NCBI RefSeq assembly: GCF_963677685.1 | Contig: NZ_OY782186.1 | Location: 1,116,001-1,180,000 of the forward strand | Direction of reading: 5' to 3' | DNA length: 64,000 nt | From: an uncultured Bacteroides sp. | GTDB taxonomy: Bacteria; Bacteroidota; Bacteroidia; Bacteroidales; Bacteroidaceae | Shown here: positions 24,419 through 33,621 of the stretch, one piece after another | Position numbering within the stretch: position 1 is the first letter of the stretch | How the letters are laid out: each line of letters begins with the position of its first letter | Notes under the pieces: generated by a model | What the model was told of the DNA's origin: nothing | Seen by the model: the letters and a program-made list of their open reading frames with translations, nothing else | Databases searched by the model: none | Program-made: the position numbers and the translations under genes

Positions 24419-27400
24419 TTAAAACTCAATATTAATTCCGAAAGTATAGGTTGGGGTGTCTGATAATTGAATGGTTGAAAAACCTGATTGATTTGGAGTT
24501 TGACCCTTCAAAGCCTTTGCGCAGAAAGTATATAAATTGGATCCGGACAAAGTCAGAGCTACTCGGTGCAACTTATACGCATTCAATATTTTGGAAGGCA
24601 ACTCATAGGTTAAGCTAACATTGGCTATTTGTAAATAGTCGGCACTTACGACTCTTATATCAGCATAGTCGTACATATTCCAATAATCTTCTGCTATTTT
24701 AACTCCATTATAATAATAGCCAGATGAATAATGACTCGTATAGCTATAGAATCCTGGTGAGTTCTTACTCATGATGGCAGGGATATTGGTATAACGTTCA
24801 TCTCCTTGCTTTTTCCATCTATTGATTAATTCTCTGTTTACATTATATTCCGGATTGATATCATGATTGAAGGAGGATCCGTCTATCGATTGAGAAAATA
24901 CCTTGAATCGGCGTACTTTTGCTCCTAAACTGTAGTTTAATAGCATACTAAGTCTCCATGATTTATAATTTAAAGTGTGACTGATGCTTCCACTAATATC
25001 AGGATCTCTTTTTCCTGAAGGAACTAGAACTTTAGTGTAAGTGTCATAGTTGCTTAATCCAATCAATTCTGAGCTGCGCTCTTCCCAATCATCAAATAAA
25101 GGACCTCCGTCAACAGGATTGAGCCCTACAAATTTATAAGAATAGAAAGTGCCTACAGGTTGCCCTTTCACAACAGCAGTACCATTTAGAAAGTTATCTA
25201 AATCATATACATTCTTACCAGGAGCAGTATTTATTTTATTCATTATTTTAGAGAAAGAACCAGCAAATATCCAGTTGAAATCTTTGTTGCGAATAGGAGT
25301 CGCTGTGAAAGAGATGTTATACCCCTGATTGATAAGATTACCGGAGTTAACAATATAAGAACTATACCCATTGATGTCTGAAATGGGTTTGTTCATGAAA
25401 GCATCTGTCGTTTTCTTATAATAATATTCTATAGAGAACATTAATCTGTTTTTAAGCAAGCTTGTTTCAATACCGGTGTTGTAGGAATGAGTCTTTTCCC
25501 ATTTTAAGTCAGGGTTGGCGAAAGAGCTTACTGTGGAGACTAGCTCGTTATAATAAGCATCTAACGCCCCTTTTTGTAAAATCATCACTGGCGTTTGACC
25601 GTCGATCATATTTCCTTGTTCCCCATAAGAGGCTTTTAAAGTTAATGCATCTAGCCAATTGATGTGCATTTTAGTCAATGCTTTTAGATCGACTAGTCCG
25701 GAAGTAGACCATATCGGAAGTAGCTTTTCATTGCTTCTACTACCGAATTTATTCGATCCGTCGTAGCGAGTATTGGCATTGATGGTAAATATATTCTTAT
25801 AGCTGTAAGACGCAGTCATATACGCTGCCAACAAGTTGGTTTTGTTGTCGGTGATCGTTGGTACATTTTGAGCTAACCAGCGATAATAGCTTTCGTACTT
25901 GGAAGGTATAGATGCTACGAATTTTTTCCCTCTGTCCAAATTGTAGCCACGATTTGTTACAGAATAGCCATTATACAAGTTTGAAATAGCTTCAGTTCCT
26001 ATGGCTAGACTGAAGTTATGCTGTTTATCTGAACCGAAATATTTATTGATGTTAGCTTGTAATCTGGCAGTGTAATTATCGCTGCGCATAGACTCTTCGG
26101 AAAGTTCCCCCCCCACAGGCATCTTACTATCGTTAGGTGCTTCCTCACCATATTCTGATTTACGTATTTGGGCTGCATACCATGTTTTATCACCCGAATA
26201 TCCTTCAATGTTTGTGTTCAAACTGGAGTAAGAAAAAACGCCGTTAAAGTTTAGCCAACTATTGGCTTGGTATCTTAAGTTTAGCGTCGCAGTTATACCA
26301 GACATTTTTTGTTTCTGATAGCTATTGTCCAGTTCATTTAAGATATTAAAATTCATGTACTGAAGACCATTGGCTTTTTGGTAATTGTAATAGCTGCCAT
26401 CAGCGTTGTAAGCAGGGATTACCCTACTTGTTTTGTAGGCATAATCAATAGGTGATACCTCTTCTTGATTGTATTTTTTATCCTCATTATATACATTCAA
26501 ATTAAGAGTAGCTTGTATTTTACCTAAAGTTAGATCTAATCTTGTAGCACCTGTATATCTTCTTTGGTTATTAGAGTTGATGACGTCGTTGTTGTCTGTA
26601 TATCCTAAAGAGGCATAGTAGCGTAAATTATCTGTACCGCCCGATACATTCACTGAATGGTCTGAAGAAAAAGAATCGTGCGTTAGCAATTTAAACCAAT
26701 CTGTGTTTTGAGTTTCTAGTGCAGCAACTTGAGCCTTGAATTCGCTTTCTGTATAAACCCCACTGTAGAATTTGTCAACAGCTTCTTCATAACCGATAAG
26801 AGATATGCTCGAATCGTACTTATAATGTTCGTTAAATAATTCTCGTGACAGACCTACACGCTCTTTTGAATTCATCAAATTGATTTTGCGATCAGTATAG
26901 CGTGGCCGACGGCGATAAGAACTGTTGAAAGTGTAGGATACGATGGGTTTACCAATACGTCCTTTTTTAGTTGTCACCACGATAATTCCGTTGGCAGCCC
27001 GAGTTCCGTATAATGCCGTGGCAGCAGCATCTTTTAAGATGTCTATACGCTCAATGTCTTGCGGATTTATTCCAGAAATGGCATTACCAATGCGGTTGAT
27101 ATAGTCCGGATCGTTCAATACATCGGCCGAGAGGTTTATAGGGTCGCTAACAACGACACCGTCGATTACCCATAATGGCTCACGATTTCCGATTAAAGTG
27201 GAAGTACCTCGAATACGAATTTTGGGAACCGAATTTATTTCACCACTGTTATTACTAACAATCATGTCTGGTACTCGCCCTTCCAACATTTTATCCAGAC
27301 TGCTAACTCCTGGCAGCATGATATCTTTCATTTTCACCGAGGTGACGGAGCTGGTTAAGTTACGACGATCTATTTGTTGATATCCTGTGACTACCAACTC

Positions 27401-28054
27401 ATCAATCATTGCATTATCCTCTCTCATCGTTATATCTTTCAACTGTATATTAGCATTCCCTGCCTTAATAGAAACGGTTTGTTTCTCCATTCCAATATAC
27501 GAAATATTTAGTGTTAGACGTTCGTTCGATGGTGCCTCTAAACTAAAGTTTCCGTTATTGTCGCTGATAACGCCCATTCTCTTGCCAGCTATAACAACAT
27601 TGGCTCCAGGAAGAGGGCTCTTGGATTCATCCGTTATTTTTCCACTAATGGAGCGTTGTTTCTTTTCCTCAAGGAACTCAGCTACAACTTGATCTTTTCC
27701 TAGTTTTATTTTCGGATTTTCTGTAATAAGTACATAATTATCTCGAAAAGAGAAGGCTAAACCCACAGGCTGGCAAATCGTTTCTAATGCTTTTTTTAAA
27801 GAAACGTGCTGCAGATTCAGGTTTAGACGGACATTTTTATTAATAATATTATCCTGATACATAAAAGAAACGCCTGTCTGCTGTTTTATTAAATCGAATG
27901 CATTTATGATTGAAATGCCATTCTGCTGTATAGTGATAAATTTATTCTCTGATGCTTTTGTTGTAATGGCGCAAAAGAGCATTAGAAGCAAAGCCATTGT
28001 TTTGTACTTTATTGTAGTACGAAACTTAGATTTTCTTGTTTTTTGTTTTTCCAT
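24419..28054 (-). CDS. SusC/RagA TonB-dependent transporter with STN domain
   Basis: The 1211-residue outer-membrane transporter (start at ATG 28054; a 5-codon longer frame begins at 28069) contains a signal/transmembrane segment (MALLLMLFCAITTKAS), an STN domain (about 45-115) that contacts FecR-type anti-sigma factors, a carboxypeptidase-regulatory-like domain (about 140-215; GKITDESKSPLPGANVVIAG), a plug with DELVVTGYQ and a beta-barrel ending in FGINIEF. The STN domain with the upstream sigma/FecR pair marks a trans-envelope signalling transporter. It imports a ligand with the SusD protein encoded next. Confidence 0.96.
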   Translation of the reverse strand: MEKQKTRKSKFRTTIKYKTMALLLMLFCAITTKASENKFITIQQNGISIINAFDLIKQQTGVSFMYQDNIINKNVRLNLNLQHVSLKKALETICQPVGLAFSFRDNYVLITENPKIKLGKDQVVAEFLEEKKQRSISGKITDESKSPLPGANVVIAGKRMGVISDNNGNFSLEAPSNERLTLNISYIGMEKQTVSIKAGNANIQLKDITMREDNAMIDELVVTGYQQIDRRNLTSSVTSVKMKDIMLPGVSSLDKMLEGRVPDMIVSNNSGEINSVPKIRIRGTSTLIGNREPLWVIDGVVVSDPINLSADVLNDPDYINRIGNAISGINPQDIERIDILKDAAATALYGTRAANGIIVVTTKKGRIGKPIVSYTFNSSYRRRPRYTDRKINLMNSKERVGLSRELFNEHYKYDSSISLIGYEEAVDKFYSGVYTESEFKAQVAALETQNTDWFKLLTHDSFSSDHSVNVSGGTDNLRYYASLGYTDNNDVINSNNQRRYTGATRLDLTLGKIQATLNLNVYNEDKKYNQEEVSPIDYAYKTSRVIPAYNADGSYYNYQKANGLQYMNFNILNELDNSYQKQKMSGITATLNLRYQANSWLNFNGVFSYSSLNTNIEGYSGDKTWYAAQIRKSEYGEEAPNDSKMPVGGELSEESMRSDNYTARLQANINKYFGSDKQHNFSLAIGTEAISNLYNGYSVTNRGYNLDRGKKFVASIPSKYESYYRWLAQNVPTITDNKTNLLAAYMTASYSYKNIFTINANTRYDGSNKFGSRSNEKLLPIWSTSGLVDLKALTKMHINWLDALTLKASYGEQGNMIDGQTPVMILQKGALDAYYNELVSTVSSFANPDLKWEKTHSYNTGIETSLLKNRLMFSIEYYYKKTTDAFMNKPISDINGYSSYIVNSGNLINQGYNISFTATPIRNKDFNWIFAGSFSKIMNKINTAPGKNVYDLDNFLNGTAVVKGQPVGTFYSYKFVGLNPVDGGPLFDDWEERSSELIGLSNYDTYTKVLVPSGKRDPDISGSISHTLNYKSWRLSMLLNYSLGAKVRRFKVFSQSIDGSSFNHDINPEYNVNRELINRWKKQGDERYTNIPAIMSKNSPGFYSYTSHYSSGYYYNGVKIAEDYWNMYDYADIRVVSADYLQIANVSLTYELPSKILNAYKLHRVALTLSGSNLYTFCAKALKGQTPNQSGFSTIQLSDTPTYTFGINIEF

Positions 28055-28095
28055 ATATTCCAAATCCAAATTTAAATGTATTGTTATTAACTGGT

Positions 28096-29187
28096 TTATC
28101 TATACACACATAGTTTTCCGTTGTCATTACGGAATTTCACATCAGAAATATCTTCGATGATTTGTAAGGAGTATTGTAAGGAGCGATCTCTATATATACT
28201 TCCGCTGAATAGTACATTACTTAGATTCTCATCTTCAAATATGACATCAATGTCATACCACTGAGCTAGCTGTTCCATTATCACACTTAGTGGAGTACTT
28301 TCAAAGTCAAACACCCCTTCTATCCACGAAGTATAGATGGTGGTATTTACTTTTTTTATTGTGATTGATTTTGTAGATGTAGAGATGCTAGCCTGTTCGC
28401 TAGGATTAAGGATCTGCTTATTCTCTTTATTAGAAATTTCTACTTTTCCTCGAACGAGAGTAGTTAGCATAGTGCGCCCGCTATAAGCGGATACATTAAA
28501 TTGAGTTCCTAACACTCTAACTTTATTTCCTTCGGATTCAACATAGAATGGTTCTCCTGTTTTTGCTACGTCAAAGAAAGCTTCTCCTGAAAGGGTGATT
28601 TTACGGTTTTTATTAAACTTAACCGGATATTTTAAAGTCGTATTTGAATTAATCCAAACCGTACTTTTATCAGGAAGTATCAGTTTAAAGTTTCCTCCTA
28701 CTTCCGTATGAATGGTATTGTACTCTTCGACAGCTTTTTTGGTCGTTTTTTTGGTCTCTTCATTATTACAAACCAATTCGCCTCCATTTTTTAATATTTG
28801 TTTAGTGCCATTAGAGAGGGTTAGTATCACATCCTTTTTGAGTCGTAAACTAACAATAGGCTCTGAGGAAGTCTCTTTATACGCATATTGATAAATGCCT
28901 CCGGCTACAACAAATAGTAGAGTGCATGCAGCAGCTAATAGGCGCATTCTGAATAGTCGCTTCTTTTTGTGATAGCGCATAGATGTTGCTTCCCATGCCT
29001 TTTCGGGATTACTCTTTTTATAAGCGTTCCATCGATCTTCTATTTTATAAAACCGAATAAAATTGCTCATATATAGCCTATTCTCTTCAGTTTCTGAAAT
29101 CCATTTTTTTAGTGCATTGAATTCTTCAATAGTGAGTGTGTTCTCTCTATACTTTCTTAGTAAATTCAATATTTTCGATGTTATCAT
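28096..29187 (-). CDS. FecR-family anti-sigma factor
   Basis: The 363-residue inner-membrane protein has a cytoplasmic N-terminal region (about 1-75) that would hold the ECF sigma factor, one membrane helix (about 83-104; LLAAACTLLFVVAGGIYQ), a periplasmic FecR domain (about 150-265; TEVGGNFKLILPDKSTVWIN, LSGEAFFDV, RVLGTQFNVSAY) and a C-terminal DUF4974/STN-like domain (GVFDFESTPLSVIMEQLAQW). It relays the ligand state of SusC to the sigma factor encoded upstream. Confidence 0.95.
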   Translation of the reverse strand: MITSKILNLLRKYRENTLTIEEFNALKKWISETEENRLYMSNFIRFYKIEDRWNAYKKSNPEKAWEATSMRYHKKKRLFRMRLLAAACTLLFVVAGGIYQYAYKETSSEPIVSLRLKKDVILTLSNGTKQILKNGGELVCNNEETKKTTKKAVEEYNTIHTEVGGNFKLILPDKSTVWINSNTTLKYPVKFNKNRKITLSGEAFFDVAKTGEPFYVESEGNKVRVLGTQFNVSAYSGRTMLTTLVRGKVEISNKENKQILNPSEQASISTSTKSITIKKVNTTIYTSWIEGVFDFESTPLSVIMEQLAQWYDIDVIFEDENLSNVLFSGSIYRDRSLQYSLQIIEDISDVKFRNDNGKLCVYR

Positions 29188-29252
29188 GATGGTATAATGA
29201 CTTTATTTCTACCAACATGACGAAGATAAGTTTGAAATGGGTGACATTAAGA

Positions 29253-29786
29253 TTAATAAAACAGGAAAATAGTGTGCATTTTTATATTGTGAGTCCTTAG
29301 GAATTTGAGCGCGCGTGATAAATGAGTCTTTACTGTATTCACCGAAATGTTCATTTCCTCTCCAACTTCTTTGTACTTTTTGTTATGAACAACGATTTCT
29401 ATAAGCACCTTATATTCTTGGGTTGGCAGTTGATTTAGTAGCTTGTGCAGGTGTTCGTGTTGGGTTTCCAACGTTTCTTCATTTATCTCATCTTCTTTTA
29501 AATAAGAATCTTCCTCAAGCTCTATAAAAGTCATTTTTTTGTTTTTGCGGATGTAGTCTATTGAAGCATTGCGTACTGAATTGAAGATATAAGATTTTAA
29601 ATTGCTTGTAGCTTGATGGAACTTTTGGCTTTCCCAAAAGTGAAGAAAAACATCTTGTACCAAATCTTCAGATATTTCTAACGAATCGGTATACTGAACG
29701 GAGAAAGCACAAAGTCGTGAATAGTATTGATTCACAAACTTTTTGAAACTTTCTTCCGGACTATTTGAGTGAAATTCTTTTTCCAT
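29253..29786 (-). CDS. ECF RNA polymerase sigma factor
   Basis: The 177-residue protein has sigma region 2 (about 15-80; FVNQYYSRLCAFSVQYTDS, LVQDVFLHFWESQ) and region 4 (about 120-165; LNQLPTQEYKVLIEIVVHNK, VGEEMNISVNTVKTHLSRAL). It belongs to the Bacteroidetes sigma-70 expansion group paired with FecR/SusC. It is the first gene of the minus-strand locus, and its leader carries a TAATTTTG -7 element (29822-29815). It probably directs transcription of the SusC operon when the ligand is sensed. Confidence 0.95.
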   Translation of the reverse strand: MEKEFHSNSPEESFKKFVNQYYSRLCAFSVQYTDSLEISEDLVQDVFLHFWESQKFHQATSNLKSYIFNSVRNASIDYIRKNKKMTFIELEEDSYLKEDEINEETLETQHEHLHKLLNQLPTQEYKVLIEIVVHNKKYKEVGEEMNISVNTVKTHLSRALKFLRTHNIKMHTIFLFY

Positions 29787-29814
29787 TCTTTAAATTAGAA
29801 GATATTTGAATTTG

Positions 29815-29822
29815 CAAAATTA
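29815..29822 (-). promoter_or_regulatory. -7 element for the sigma/FecR/SusC locus
   Basis: The minus strand reads TAATTTTG, fitting TAnnTTTG, 29 bases before the sigma-factor ATG. Confidence 0.45.
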
Positions 29823-30032
29823 TAAAAAAAATGCTTTTTAAGTACTATTCTTCTATTAGAGTACATTTATTCTTCTTTCTTTGTTCAGAAAAGCAATATT
29901 TTTGTTTTAAGAGTCTACAACGCTATTTTTCCAGTTAGCTCTATAACTCTTTGATTCGACTGAGAATATCAAAGATATGAAAATAAATTAGGTAGTATAA
30001 TACTAAAGGGGTTATTGTATAATCTAAAATAT

Positions 30033-30040
30033 TATATTTG
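30033..30040 (+). promoter_or_regulatory. -7 element for beta-propeller hydrolase gene
   Basis: TATATTTG fits TAnnTTTG and lies 31 bases before the ATG at 30071. Confidence 0.5.
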
Positions 30041-30070
30041 TATTTTATTAAATTCAAAATTTGGAACTAA

Positions 30071-31726
30071 ATGAAAGTACTTACTTTTTATGTTTTTCTT
30101 CTATTTTTGTGTTTACCTTCAGTTTGTTTCTCACAGGTGGCGGAGAGGGAGCGTCCTCAGGAATGGAAACATTTAGTTAAAGGCTCGCGATTTATAGATC
30201 GTTTTCTCCCTATGAAGGGAAATGACCTTTCTGCGGACACATGGGGAGCTAAAGGAGTGATTCCTCGTTATGTTGATAACGGAATAGAAGATCGTATATG
30301 GTCATATTGGGGCGGAAATATCATTAAAGGGGAAGATGGTAAATATCATCTGTTTGTGTGTGGCTGGTTAGAAAGTTCTCCTAAAGGGCACTCTGAATGG
30401 CCTCGCTCTATTGTCTTTAATGCGGTAAGTGATAATACTACTGGTCCTTTTGTACTGCGTAGTATGATTGGTAAGGGGCACAATCCTGAAGCTTTTCGCT
30501 TAAAAGATGGTCGATATGTAATCTACGTGATTGATGGTCGTTATGTGTCAGATCATATTAATGGACCTTGGGAATACGGCAAATTTGAATTCAATGCCAG
30601 AGATAGAGCTATTATTGAAGGGCTTTCCAATCTTTCATTTGCACAGCGTGAAGACGGCTCTTATATTATGGTTTGTCGTGGCGGAGGAATTTGGATTAGT
30701 CAGACTGGTCTTTCTGAATATAATCAAATAACCGACAAGCGTGTGTATCCTGATGTAGACGGGCGTTTTGAAGACCCTGTAATCTGGCGCGATAGCATAC
30801 AGTATCACATGATTGTAAATGATTGGCTGGGACGTATCGCTTATTATCTTCGTTCAAAGGATGGTATTAATTGGGTTACTGATCCTGGTGAAGCTTATGC
30901 ACCGGGTGTTGCTGTGCACCAAGATGGCAAGAAGGAGGATTGGTTCAAATATGAGCGACTTAAAATTTATCAAGACGCTTATGGGCGTGCTATACAAGCT
31001 AACTTTGCTGTGATAGACACTCTGAAGGCAGCAGATAAACCGTGGGACAATCATAGTTCTAAAAATATTTCTATTCCTCTAAATCCGGGATTGCTTTTAA
31101 CGATGCTCGATGACGCACCTATTACCAAAAGCACTAAAACTATTCGTTTGCTAATTCGGGCTGAAAAAGGATTCAATCCGCTCACGGATATTGATTTGGA
31201 GTCATTGCGTTTTGGTGCTTCTTCTGAAGTAAACTTCGGACGCGGGTGCAAGGTTTTGAAAACGGAACCTAAAGGAAAAGACTTGATCGTGACTTTTGAT
31301 GCGAAGGGTAATGGCATTACGAAAGATGAATTTGCTCCGAAACTGATTGGAAAGAAAAAATCCGGAGACATGCTTTATGGCTATGCTCGTTTACCTTATG
31401 TGAATTATGTAGAACCAATATTGTCGGCTCGCGCTCCTCATTTTCAGCTTGAGAATGCACGTCAATACTGCAGCATAGAGGTGCAAAACTTCGGACAGGT
31501 GGCTTCGTTTGCTGTTCAGTTGAAGATTGAAATGGTGAAGATGGGCAAAAAGAAGCAAATCGTTTCTGGAAAAGTCCCAGCTCTTAAACCTTATGAAAAG
31601 AGAGAATTGCGCTTCTCTTGCAAGAAATTGGCGGAGGGCGATTTGAATAATGAGTTTATCGTTACCATTTACTCTAAAGGAAAGGTTTTATCCGTATTTA
31701 CTGTAAAAGCTAAAGCTAAATCTTAA
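30071..31726 (+). CDS. Secreted beta-propeller glycoside hydrolase-like protein
   Basis: The 551-residue protein has a signal peptide (FYVFLLFLCLPSVCFSQ). A five-bladed propeller region (about 70-330) resembles the GH43/GH117-like superfamily: WSYWGGNIIKGEDGKYHLF, GHNPEAFRLKDGRYVIYV, RFEDPVIWRDSIQYHMIVND. Acidic residues in the blades (PEAF, EDP) are candidate catalytic groups. The C-terminal 180 residues are beta-sandwich-like (SIEVQNFGQVASFAVQ). It stands alone between the Sus locus and a small secreted gene, and its substrate is unknown. It may use products imported by the neighbouring SusCD. Confidence 0.7.
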   Translation: MKVLTFYVFLLFLCLPSVCFSQVAERERPQEWKHLVKGSRFIDRFLPMKGNDLSADTWGAKGVIPRYVDNGIEDRIWSYWGGNIIKGEDGKYHLFVCGWLESSPKGHSEWPRSIVFNAVSDNTTGPFVLRSMIGKGHNPEAFRLKDGRYVIYVIDGRYVSDHINGPWEYGKFEFNARDRAIIEGLSNLSFAQREDGSYIMVCRGGGIWISQTGLSEYNQITDKRVYPDVDGRFEDPVIWRDSIQYHMIVNDWLGRIAYYLRSKDGINWVTDPGEAYAPGVAVHQDGKKEDWFKYERLKIYQDAYGRAIQANFAVIDTLKAADKPWDNHSSKNISIPLNPGLLLTMLDDAPITKSTKTIRLLIRAEKGFNPLTDIDLESLRFGASSEVNFGRGCKVLKTEPKGKDLIVTFDAKGNGITKDEFAPKLIGKKKSGDMLYGYARLPYVNYVEPILSARAPHFQLENARQYCSIEVQNFGQVASFAVQLKIEMVKMGKKKQIVSGKVPALKPYEKRELRFSCKKLAEGDLNNEFIVTIYSKGKVLSVFTVKAKAKS

Positions 31727-31785
31727 TCTTTGCTGATTATTTTTGCTTTAAGCAATAGAGATACCTTCATTATATAAAGAGAGAA

Positions 31786-31961
31786 GAGCGTTTTATTGAA
31801 GCTAAAAACGCTCACTCAAAAAAATCAGAGTGGAACGAACAAAGATAAAAGAGCCATATCAAACTCAGCTTTTGAGTAATGATATGGCTCTTTTCTTTGC
31901 GAATAAAGATCATCAAATCTCAGTTTAAAAGTTGTTCTTTCATAAAGTTAAGCTTTGACTT
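31786..31961. repeat. Dispersed non-coding repeat, copy 2 (compact)
   Basis: The element has a hairpin GAGCGTTTT/AAAACGCTC (31786-31794, 31805-31813), a left arm CTCACTC...AACAAAGATAAAA (31804-31850), a central terminator hairpin, and a right arm AATAAAGATC...TTGTTCTTTCATAA...CTTTGAC (about 31895-31960). Both arms match copy 1 at 18517-18905 in the same order and orientation. Confidence 0.65.
31847..31894. terminator. Bidirectional terminator between hydrolase and small-protein genes
   Basis: AAAAGAGCCATATCA (31847-31861) pairs perfectly with TGATATGGCTCTTTT (31880-31894), with an inner ACTCA/TGAGT stem. A-run on one side and T-run on the other allow termination in both directions, as expected between convergent genes. 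Confidence 0.9.
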
Positions 31962-31995
31962 TACCTTTTTCCCTTAGCACTAAATAGCGATGCTC

Positions 31996-32205
31996 TTATT
32001 TAGCACTACATTTTTTAGCAGTTTTAGCTTCAGCTTTTTTGGCTTTGTTAGCTTTAACCACTTTCTTCACAGCAGTTTTGTTTTCAGCTTTCTTGGCAGC
32101 TGCTTGTTCTGTTTTAACAGGTTCAGCTTTCTTTGTCTGAGCATATACTACATTTCCTGCACACATCATAGCTAGCATAGCAGCTGCAAAAATAATCTTT
32201 TTCAT
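31996..32205 (-). CDS. Small secreted Lys/Ala-rich basic protein, 69 aa
   Basis: The frame is open to 32280, but the ATG at 32205 begins a clear signal peptide (KKIIFAAAMLAMMCAGNVVYAQ), and a -7 element (32272-32265) lies inside the longer version, so 32205 is the start. The mature part is about 47 residues of Lys, Ala, Glu and Thr (TKKAEPVKTEQAAAKKAENK, then KAVKKVVKANKAKKAEAKTAKK-like) ending CSAK. It resembles histone-tail-like or membrane/peptidoglycan-coating peptides. No family is recognised; a disordered polycationic periplasmic protein is the best description. Confidence 0.75.
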   Translation of the reverse strand: MKKIIFAAAMLAMMCAGNVVYAQTKKAEPVKTEQAAAKKAENKTAVKKVVKANKAKKAEAKTAKKCSAK

Positions 32206-32264
32206 AATCGTAATTTTTTTAGTGAATAAATATCTTAAAGTTGCTTTATTGCCTTCCGACATGA

Positions 32265-32272
32265 CAAAGATA
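32265..32272 (-). promoter_or_regulatory. -7 element for small basic protein gene
   Basis: The minus strand reads TATCTTTG, an exact TAnnTTTG match, about 60 bases before the ATG at 32205. Confidence 0.55.
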
Positions 32273-32363
32273 GGGTGCATTCTAGCTGGATTGTAGTTAG
32301 AATTCCGTTATAATAAAATTAGAAAATCATTAGAAATATGAGGCGCTTTAAGGTGCAATGCGT

Positions 32364-33440
32364 CTATTCTTTGCTGTGATTATATGCCTCGATTCTCAAA
32401 CACACATTCTGGCGAATGTCCATCCAAAACAAGTTATAGTCAAAGGCATGTAGATTGGTCATTTCCTTCAGCACTTTGCTCGAAAATTCGGATAGAGATA
32501 CCCAAAGGATTTGTGAGTTTGGCTCTATTTGTGCCCCCACTTCGTGTGGTAACAGTTTGTTGAGGCTCAGAAGCATTCCAGCATTTTGCTCTTTCCCAAC
32601 AGGCTGTGTTGAGGTAGTCCAGCTGAGTGGGTTGATGCAAAGCAGGTTGGCATCGTTTGCTGTTTTTTCGCTTGGGAGGGTGCCATGCAAATAGCTGCAC
32701 CAGCCAACAAAACATCCTGTTGTCTGAGGCGTTTCTCCAAAAGGAATTTCTGTAAAGAGGTCGTCATGCAGTTCATAGCCTATTATGTATGCACACACCA
32801 ATTGCTTTTGCAAAGGCTGACCGTCAAAATACTCTTTTAATAATCTTATGGCATGCATGCTTCCTTGACTATGGGCGGCAATTACAATTGGTCTTCCATC
32901 ATTTTCGTGCTGTAAATAATACTCGAAAGCCGTTTTTACATCCTGGTAGGCAAGGTTAAATGCTTGTTGGGATGCATTGCTATCAGGCGCCAGAAAAGCC
33001 TTTATATGTGCTTGTCTGTAGCGAGGAGCAAAAATGCGACAGGCAGCATTGAATGCTGTTGCCTGATTGCTGACAGCTCGCATATCAGTCAGGTGATTTA
33101 ATGCTTCATCTTCCAGGTTGGCATTCCATGCGGCAGTGCGCATCTTGGCAAGCATTTGGCCCTTGTTGGTACTTTCAGTTGGCATGATTAGCGGATTTAT
33201 GCCACTTAGATAAGTCGTAGGGTGTAGATAGAAGAGATCGGCCGTTTGCCTGATTGCTTCTCCTTTCAAGAAAGAAGGAAGGTTGTTTGCTGCACTATTT
33301 TTCTCAGGAAATGCTGCCCAGTAAAACGGATCACTATAAGCAGGAGCGGGACCTGTATTAGGGGCTGCGCTTCTGCTTAGCATACGTTTTATGTGTTTGT
33401 CAATGAGTGTTTTATGTTGTTTATATATATGTTCCTTCAT
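32364..33440 (-). CDS. DUF3089-family alpha/beta hydrolase
   Basis: The 358-residue product (start ATG 33440) has the DUF3089 signature ADLFYLHPTTYL, the nucleophile elbow AAHSQGSMH (GxSxG variant H-S-Q-G-S) and a C-terminal region with LHAFDYNLFWMDIRQNV. DUF3089 proteins are predicted esterases or lipases of the alpha/beta-hydrolase fold. The longer frame to 33476 overlaps a TATCTTTG -7 element (33481-33474), so it cannot be translated from that promoter. There is no signal peptide, suggesting a cytoplasmic enzyme. Substrate unknown. Confidence 0.88.
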   Translation of the reverse strand: MKEHIYKQHKTLIDKHIKRMLSRSAAPNTGPAPAYSDPFYWAAFPEKNSAANNLPSFLKGEAIRQTADLFYLHPTTYLSGINPLIMPTESTNKGQMLAKMRTAAWNANLEDEALNHLTDMRAVSNQATAFNAACRIFAPRYRQAHIKAFLAPDSNASQQAFNLAYQDVKTAFEYYLQHENDGRPIVIAAHSQGSMHAIRLLKEYFDGQPLQKQLVCAYIIGYELHDDLFTEIPFGETPQTTGCFVGWCSYLHGTLPSEKTANDANLLCINPLSWTTSTQPVGKEQNAGMLLSLNKLLPHEVGAQIEPNSQILWVSLSEFSSKVLKEMTNLHAFDYNLFWMDIRQNVCLRIEAYNHSKE

Positions 33441-33473
33441 TTCTGTTTTTTCGTTTTTTTTGGTTATTCTATG

Positions 33474-33481
33474 CAAAGATA
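33474..33481 (-). promoter_or_regulatory. -7 element deciding start of DUF3089 gene
   Basis: The minus strand reads TATCTTTG (exact TAnnTTTG). It overlaps the first in-frame ATG at 33476, leaving ATG 33440 as the usable start with a leader of about 25 bases. Confidence 0.6.
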
Positions 33482-33621
33482 TAATTTAGAATAAAACAAA
33501 ATAAGAGCTGACTTGTTGATTTATACAGTTATGATCTTTTTGTGTACGAACACGAGATCGAGCAAGTTTGAAGTTAGAATAAAATTAAATATAAAATCTT
33601 TAAAACAATATTTTTAACGCT

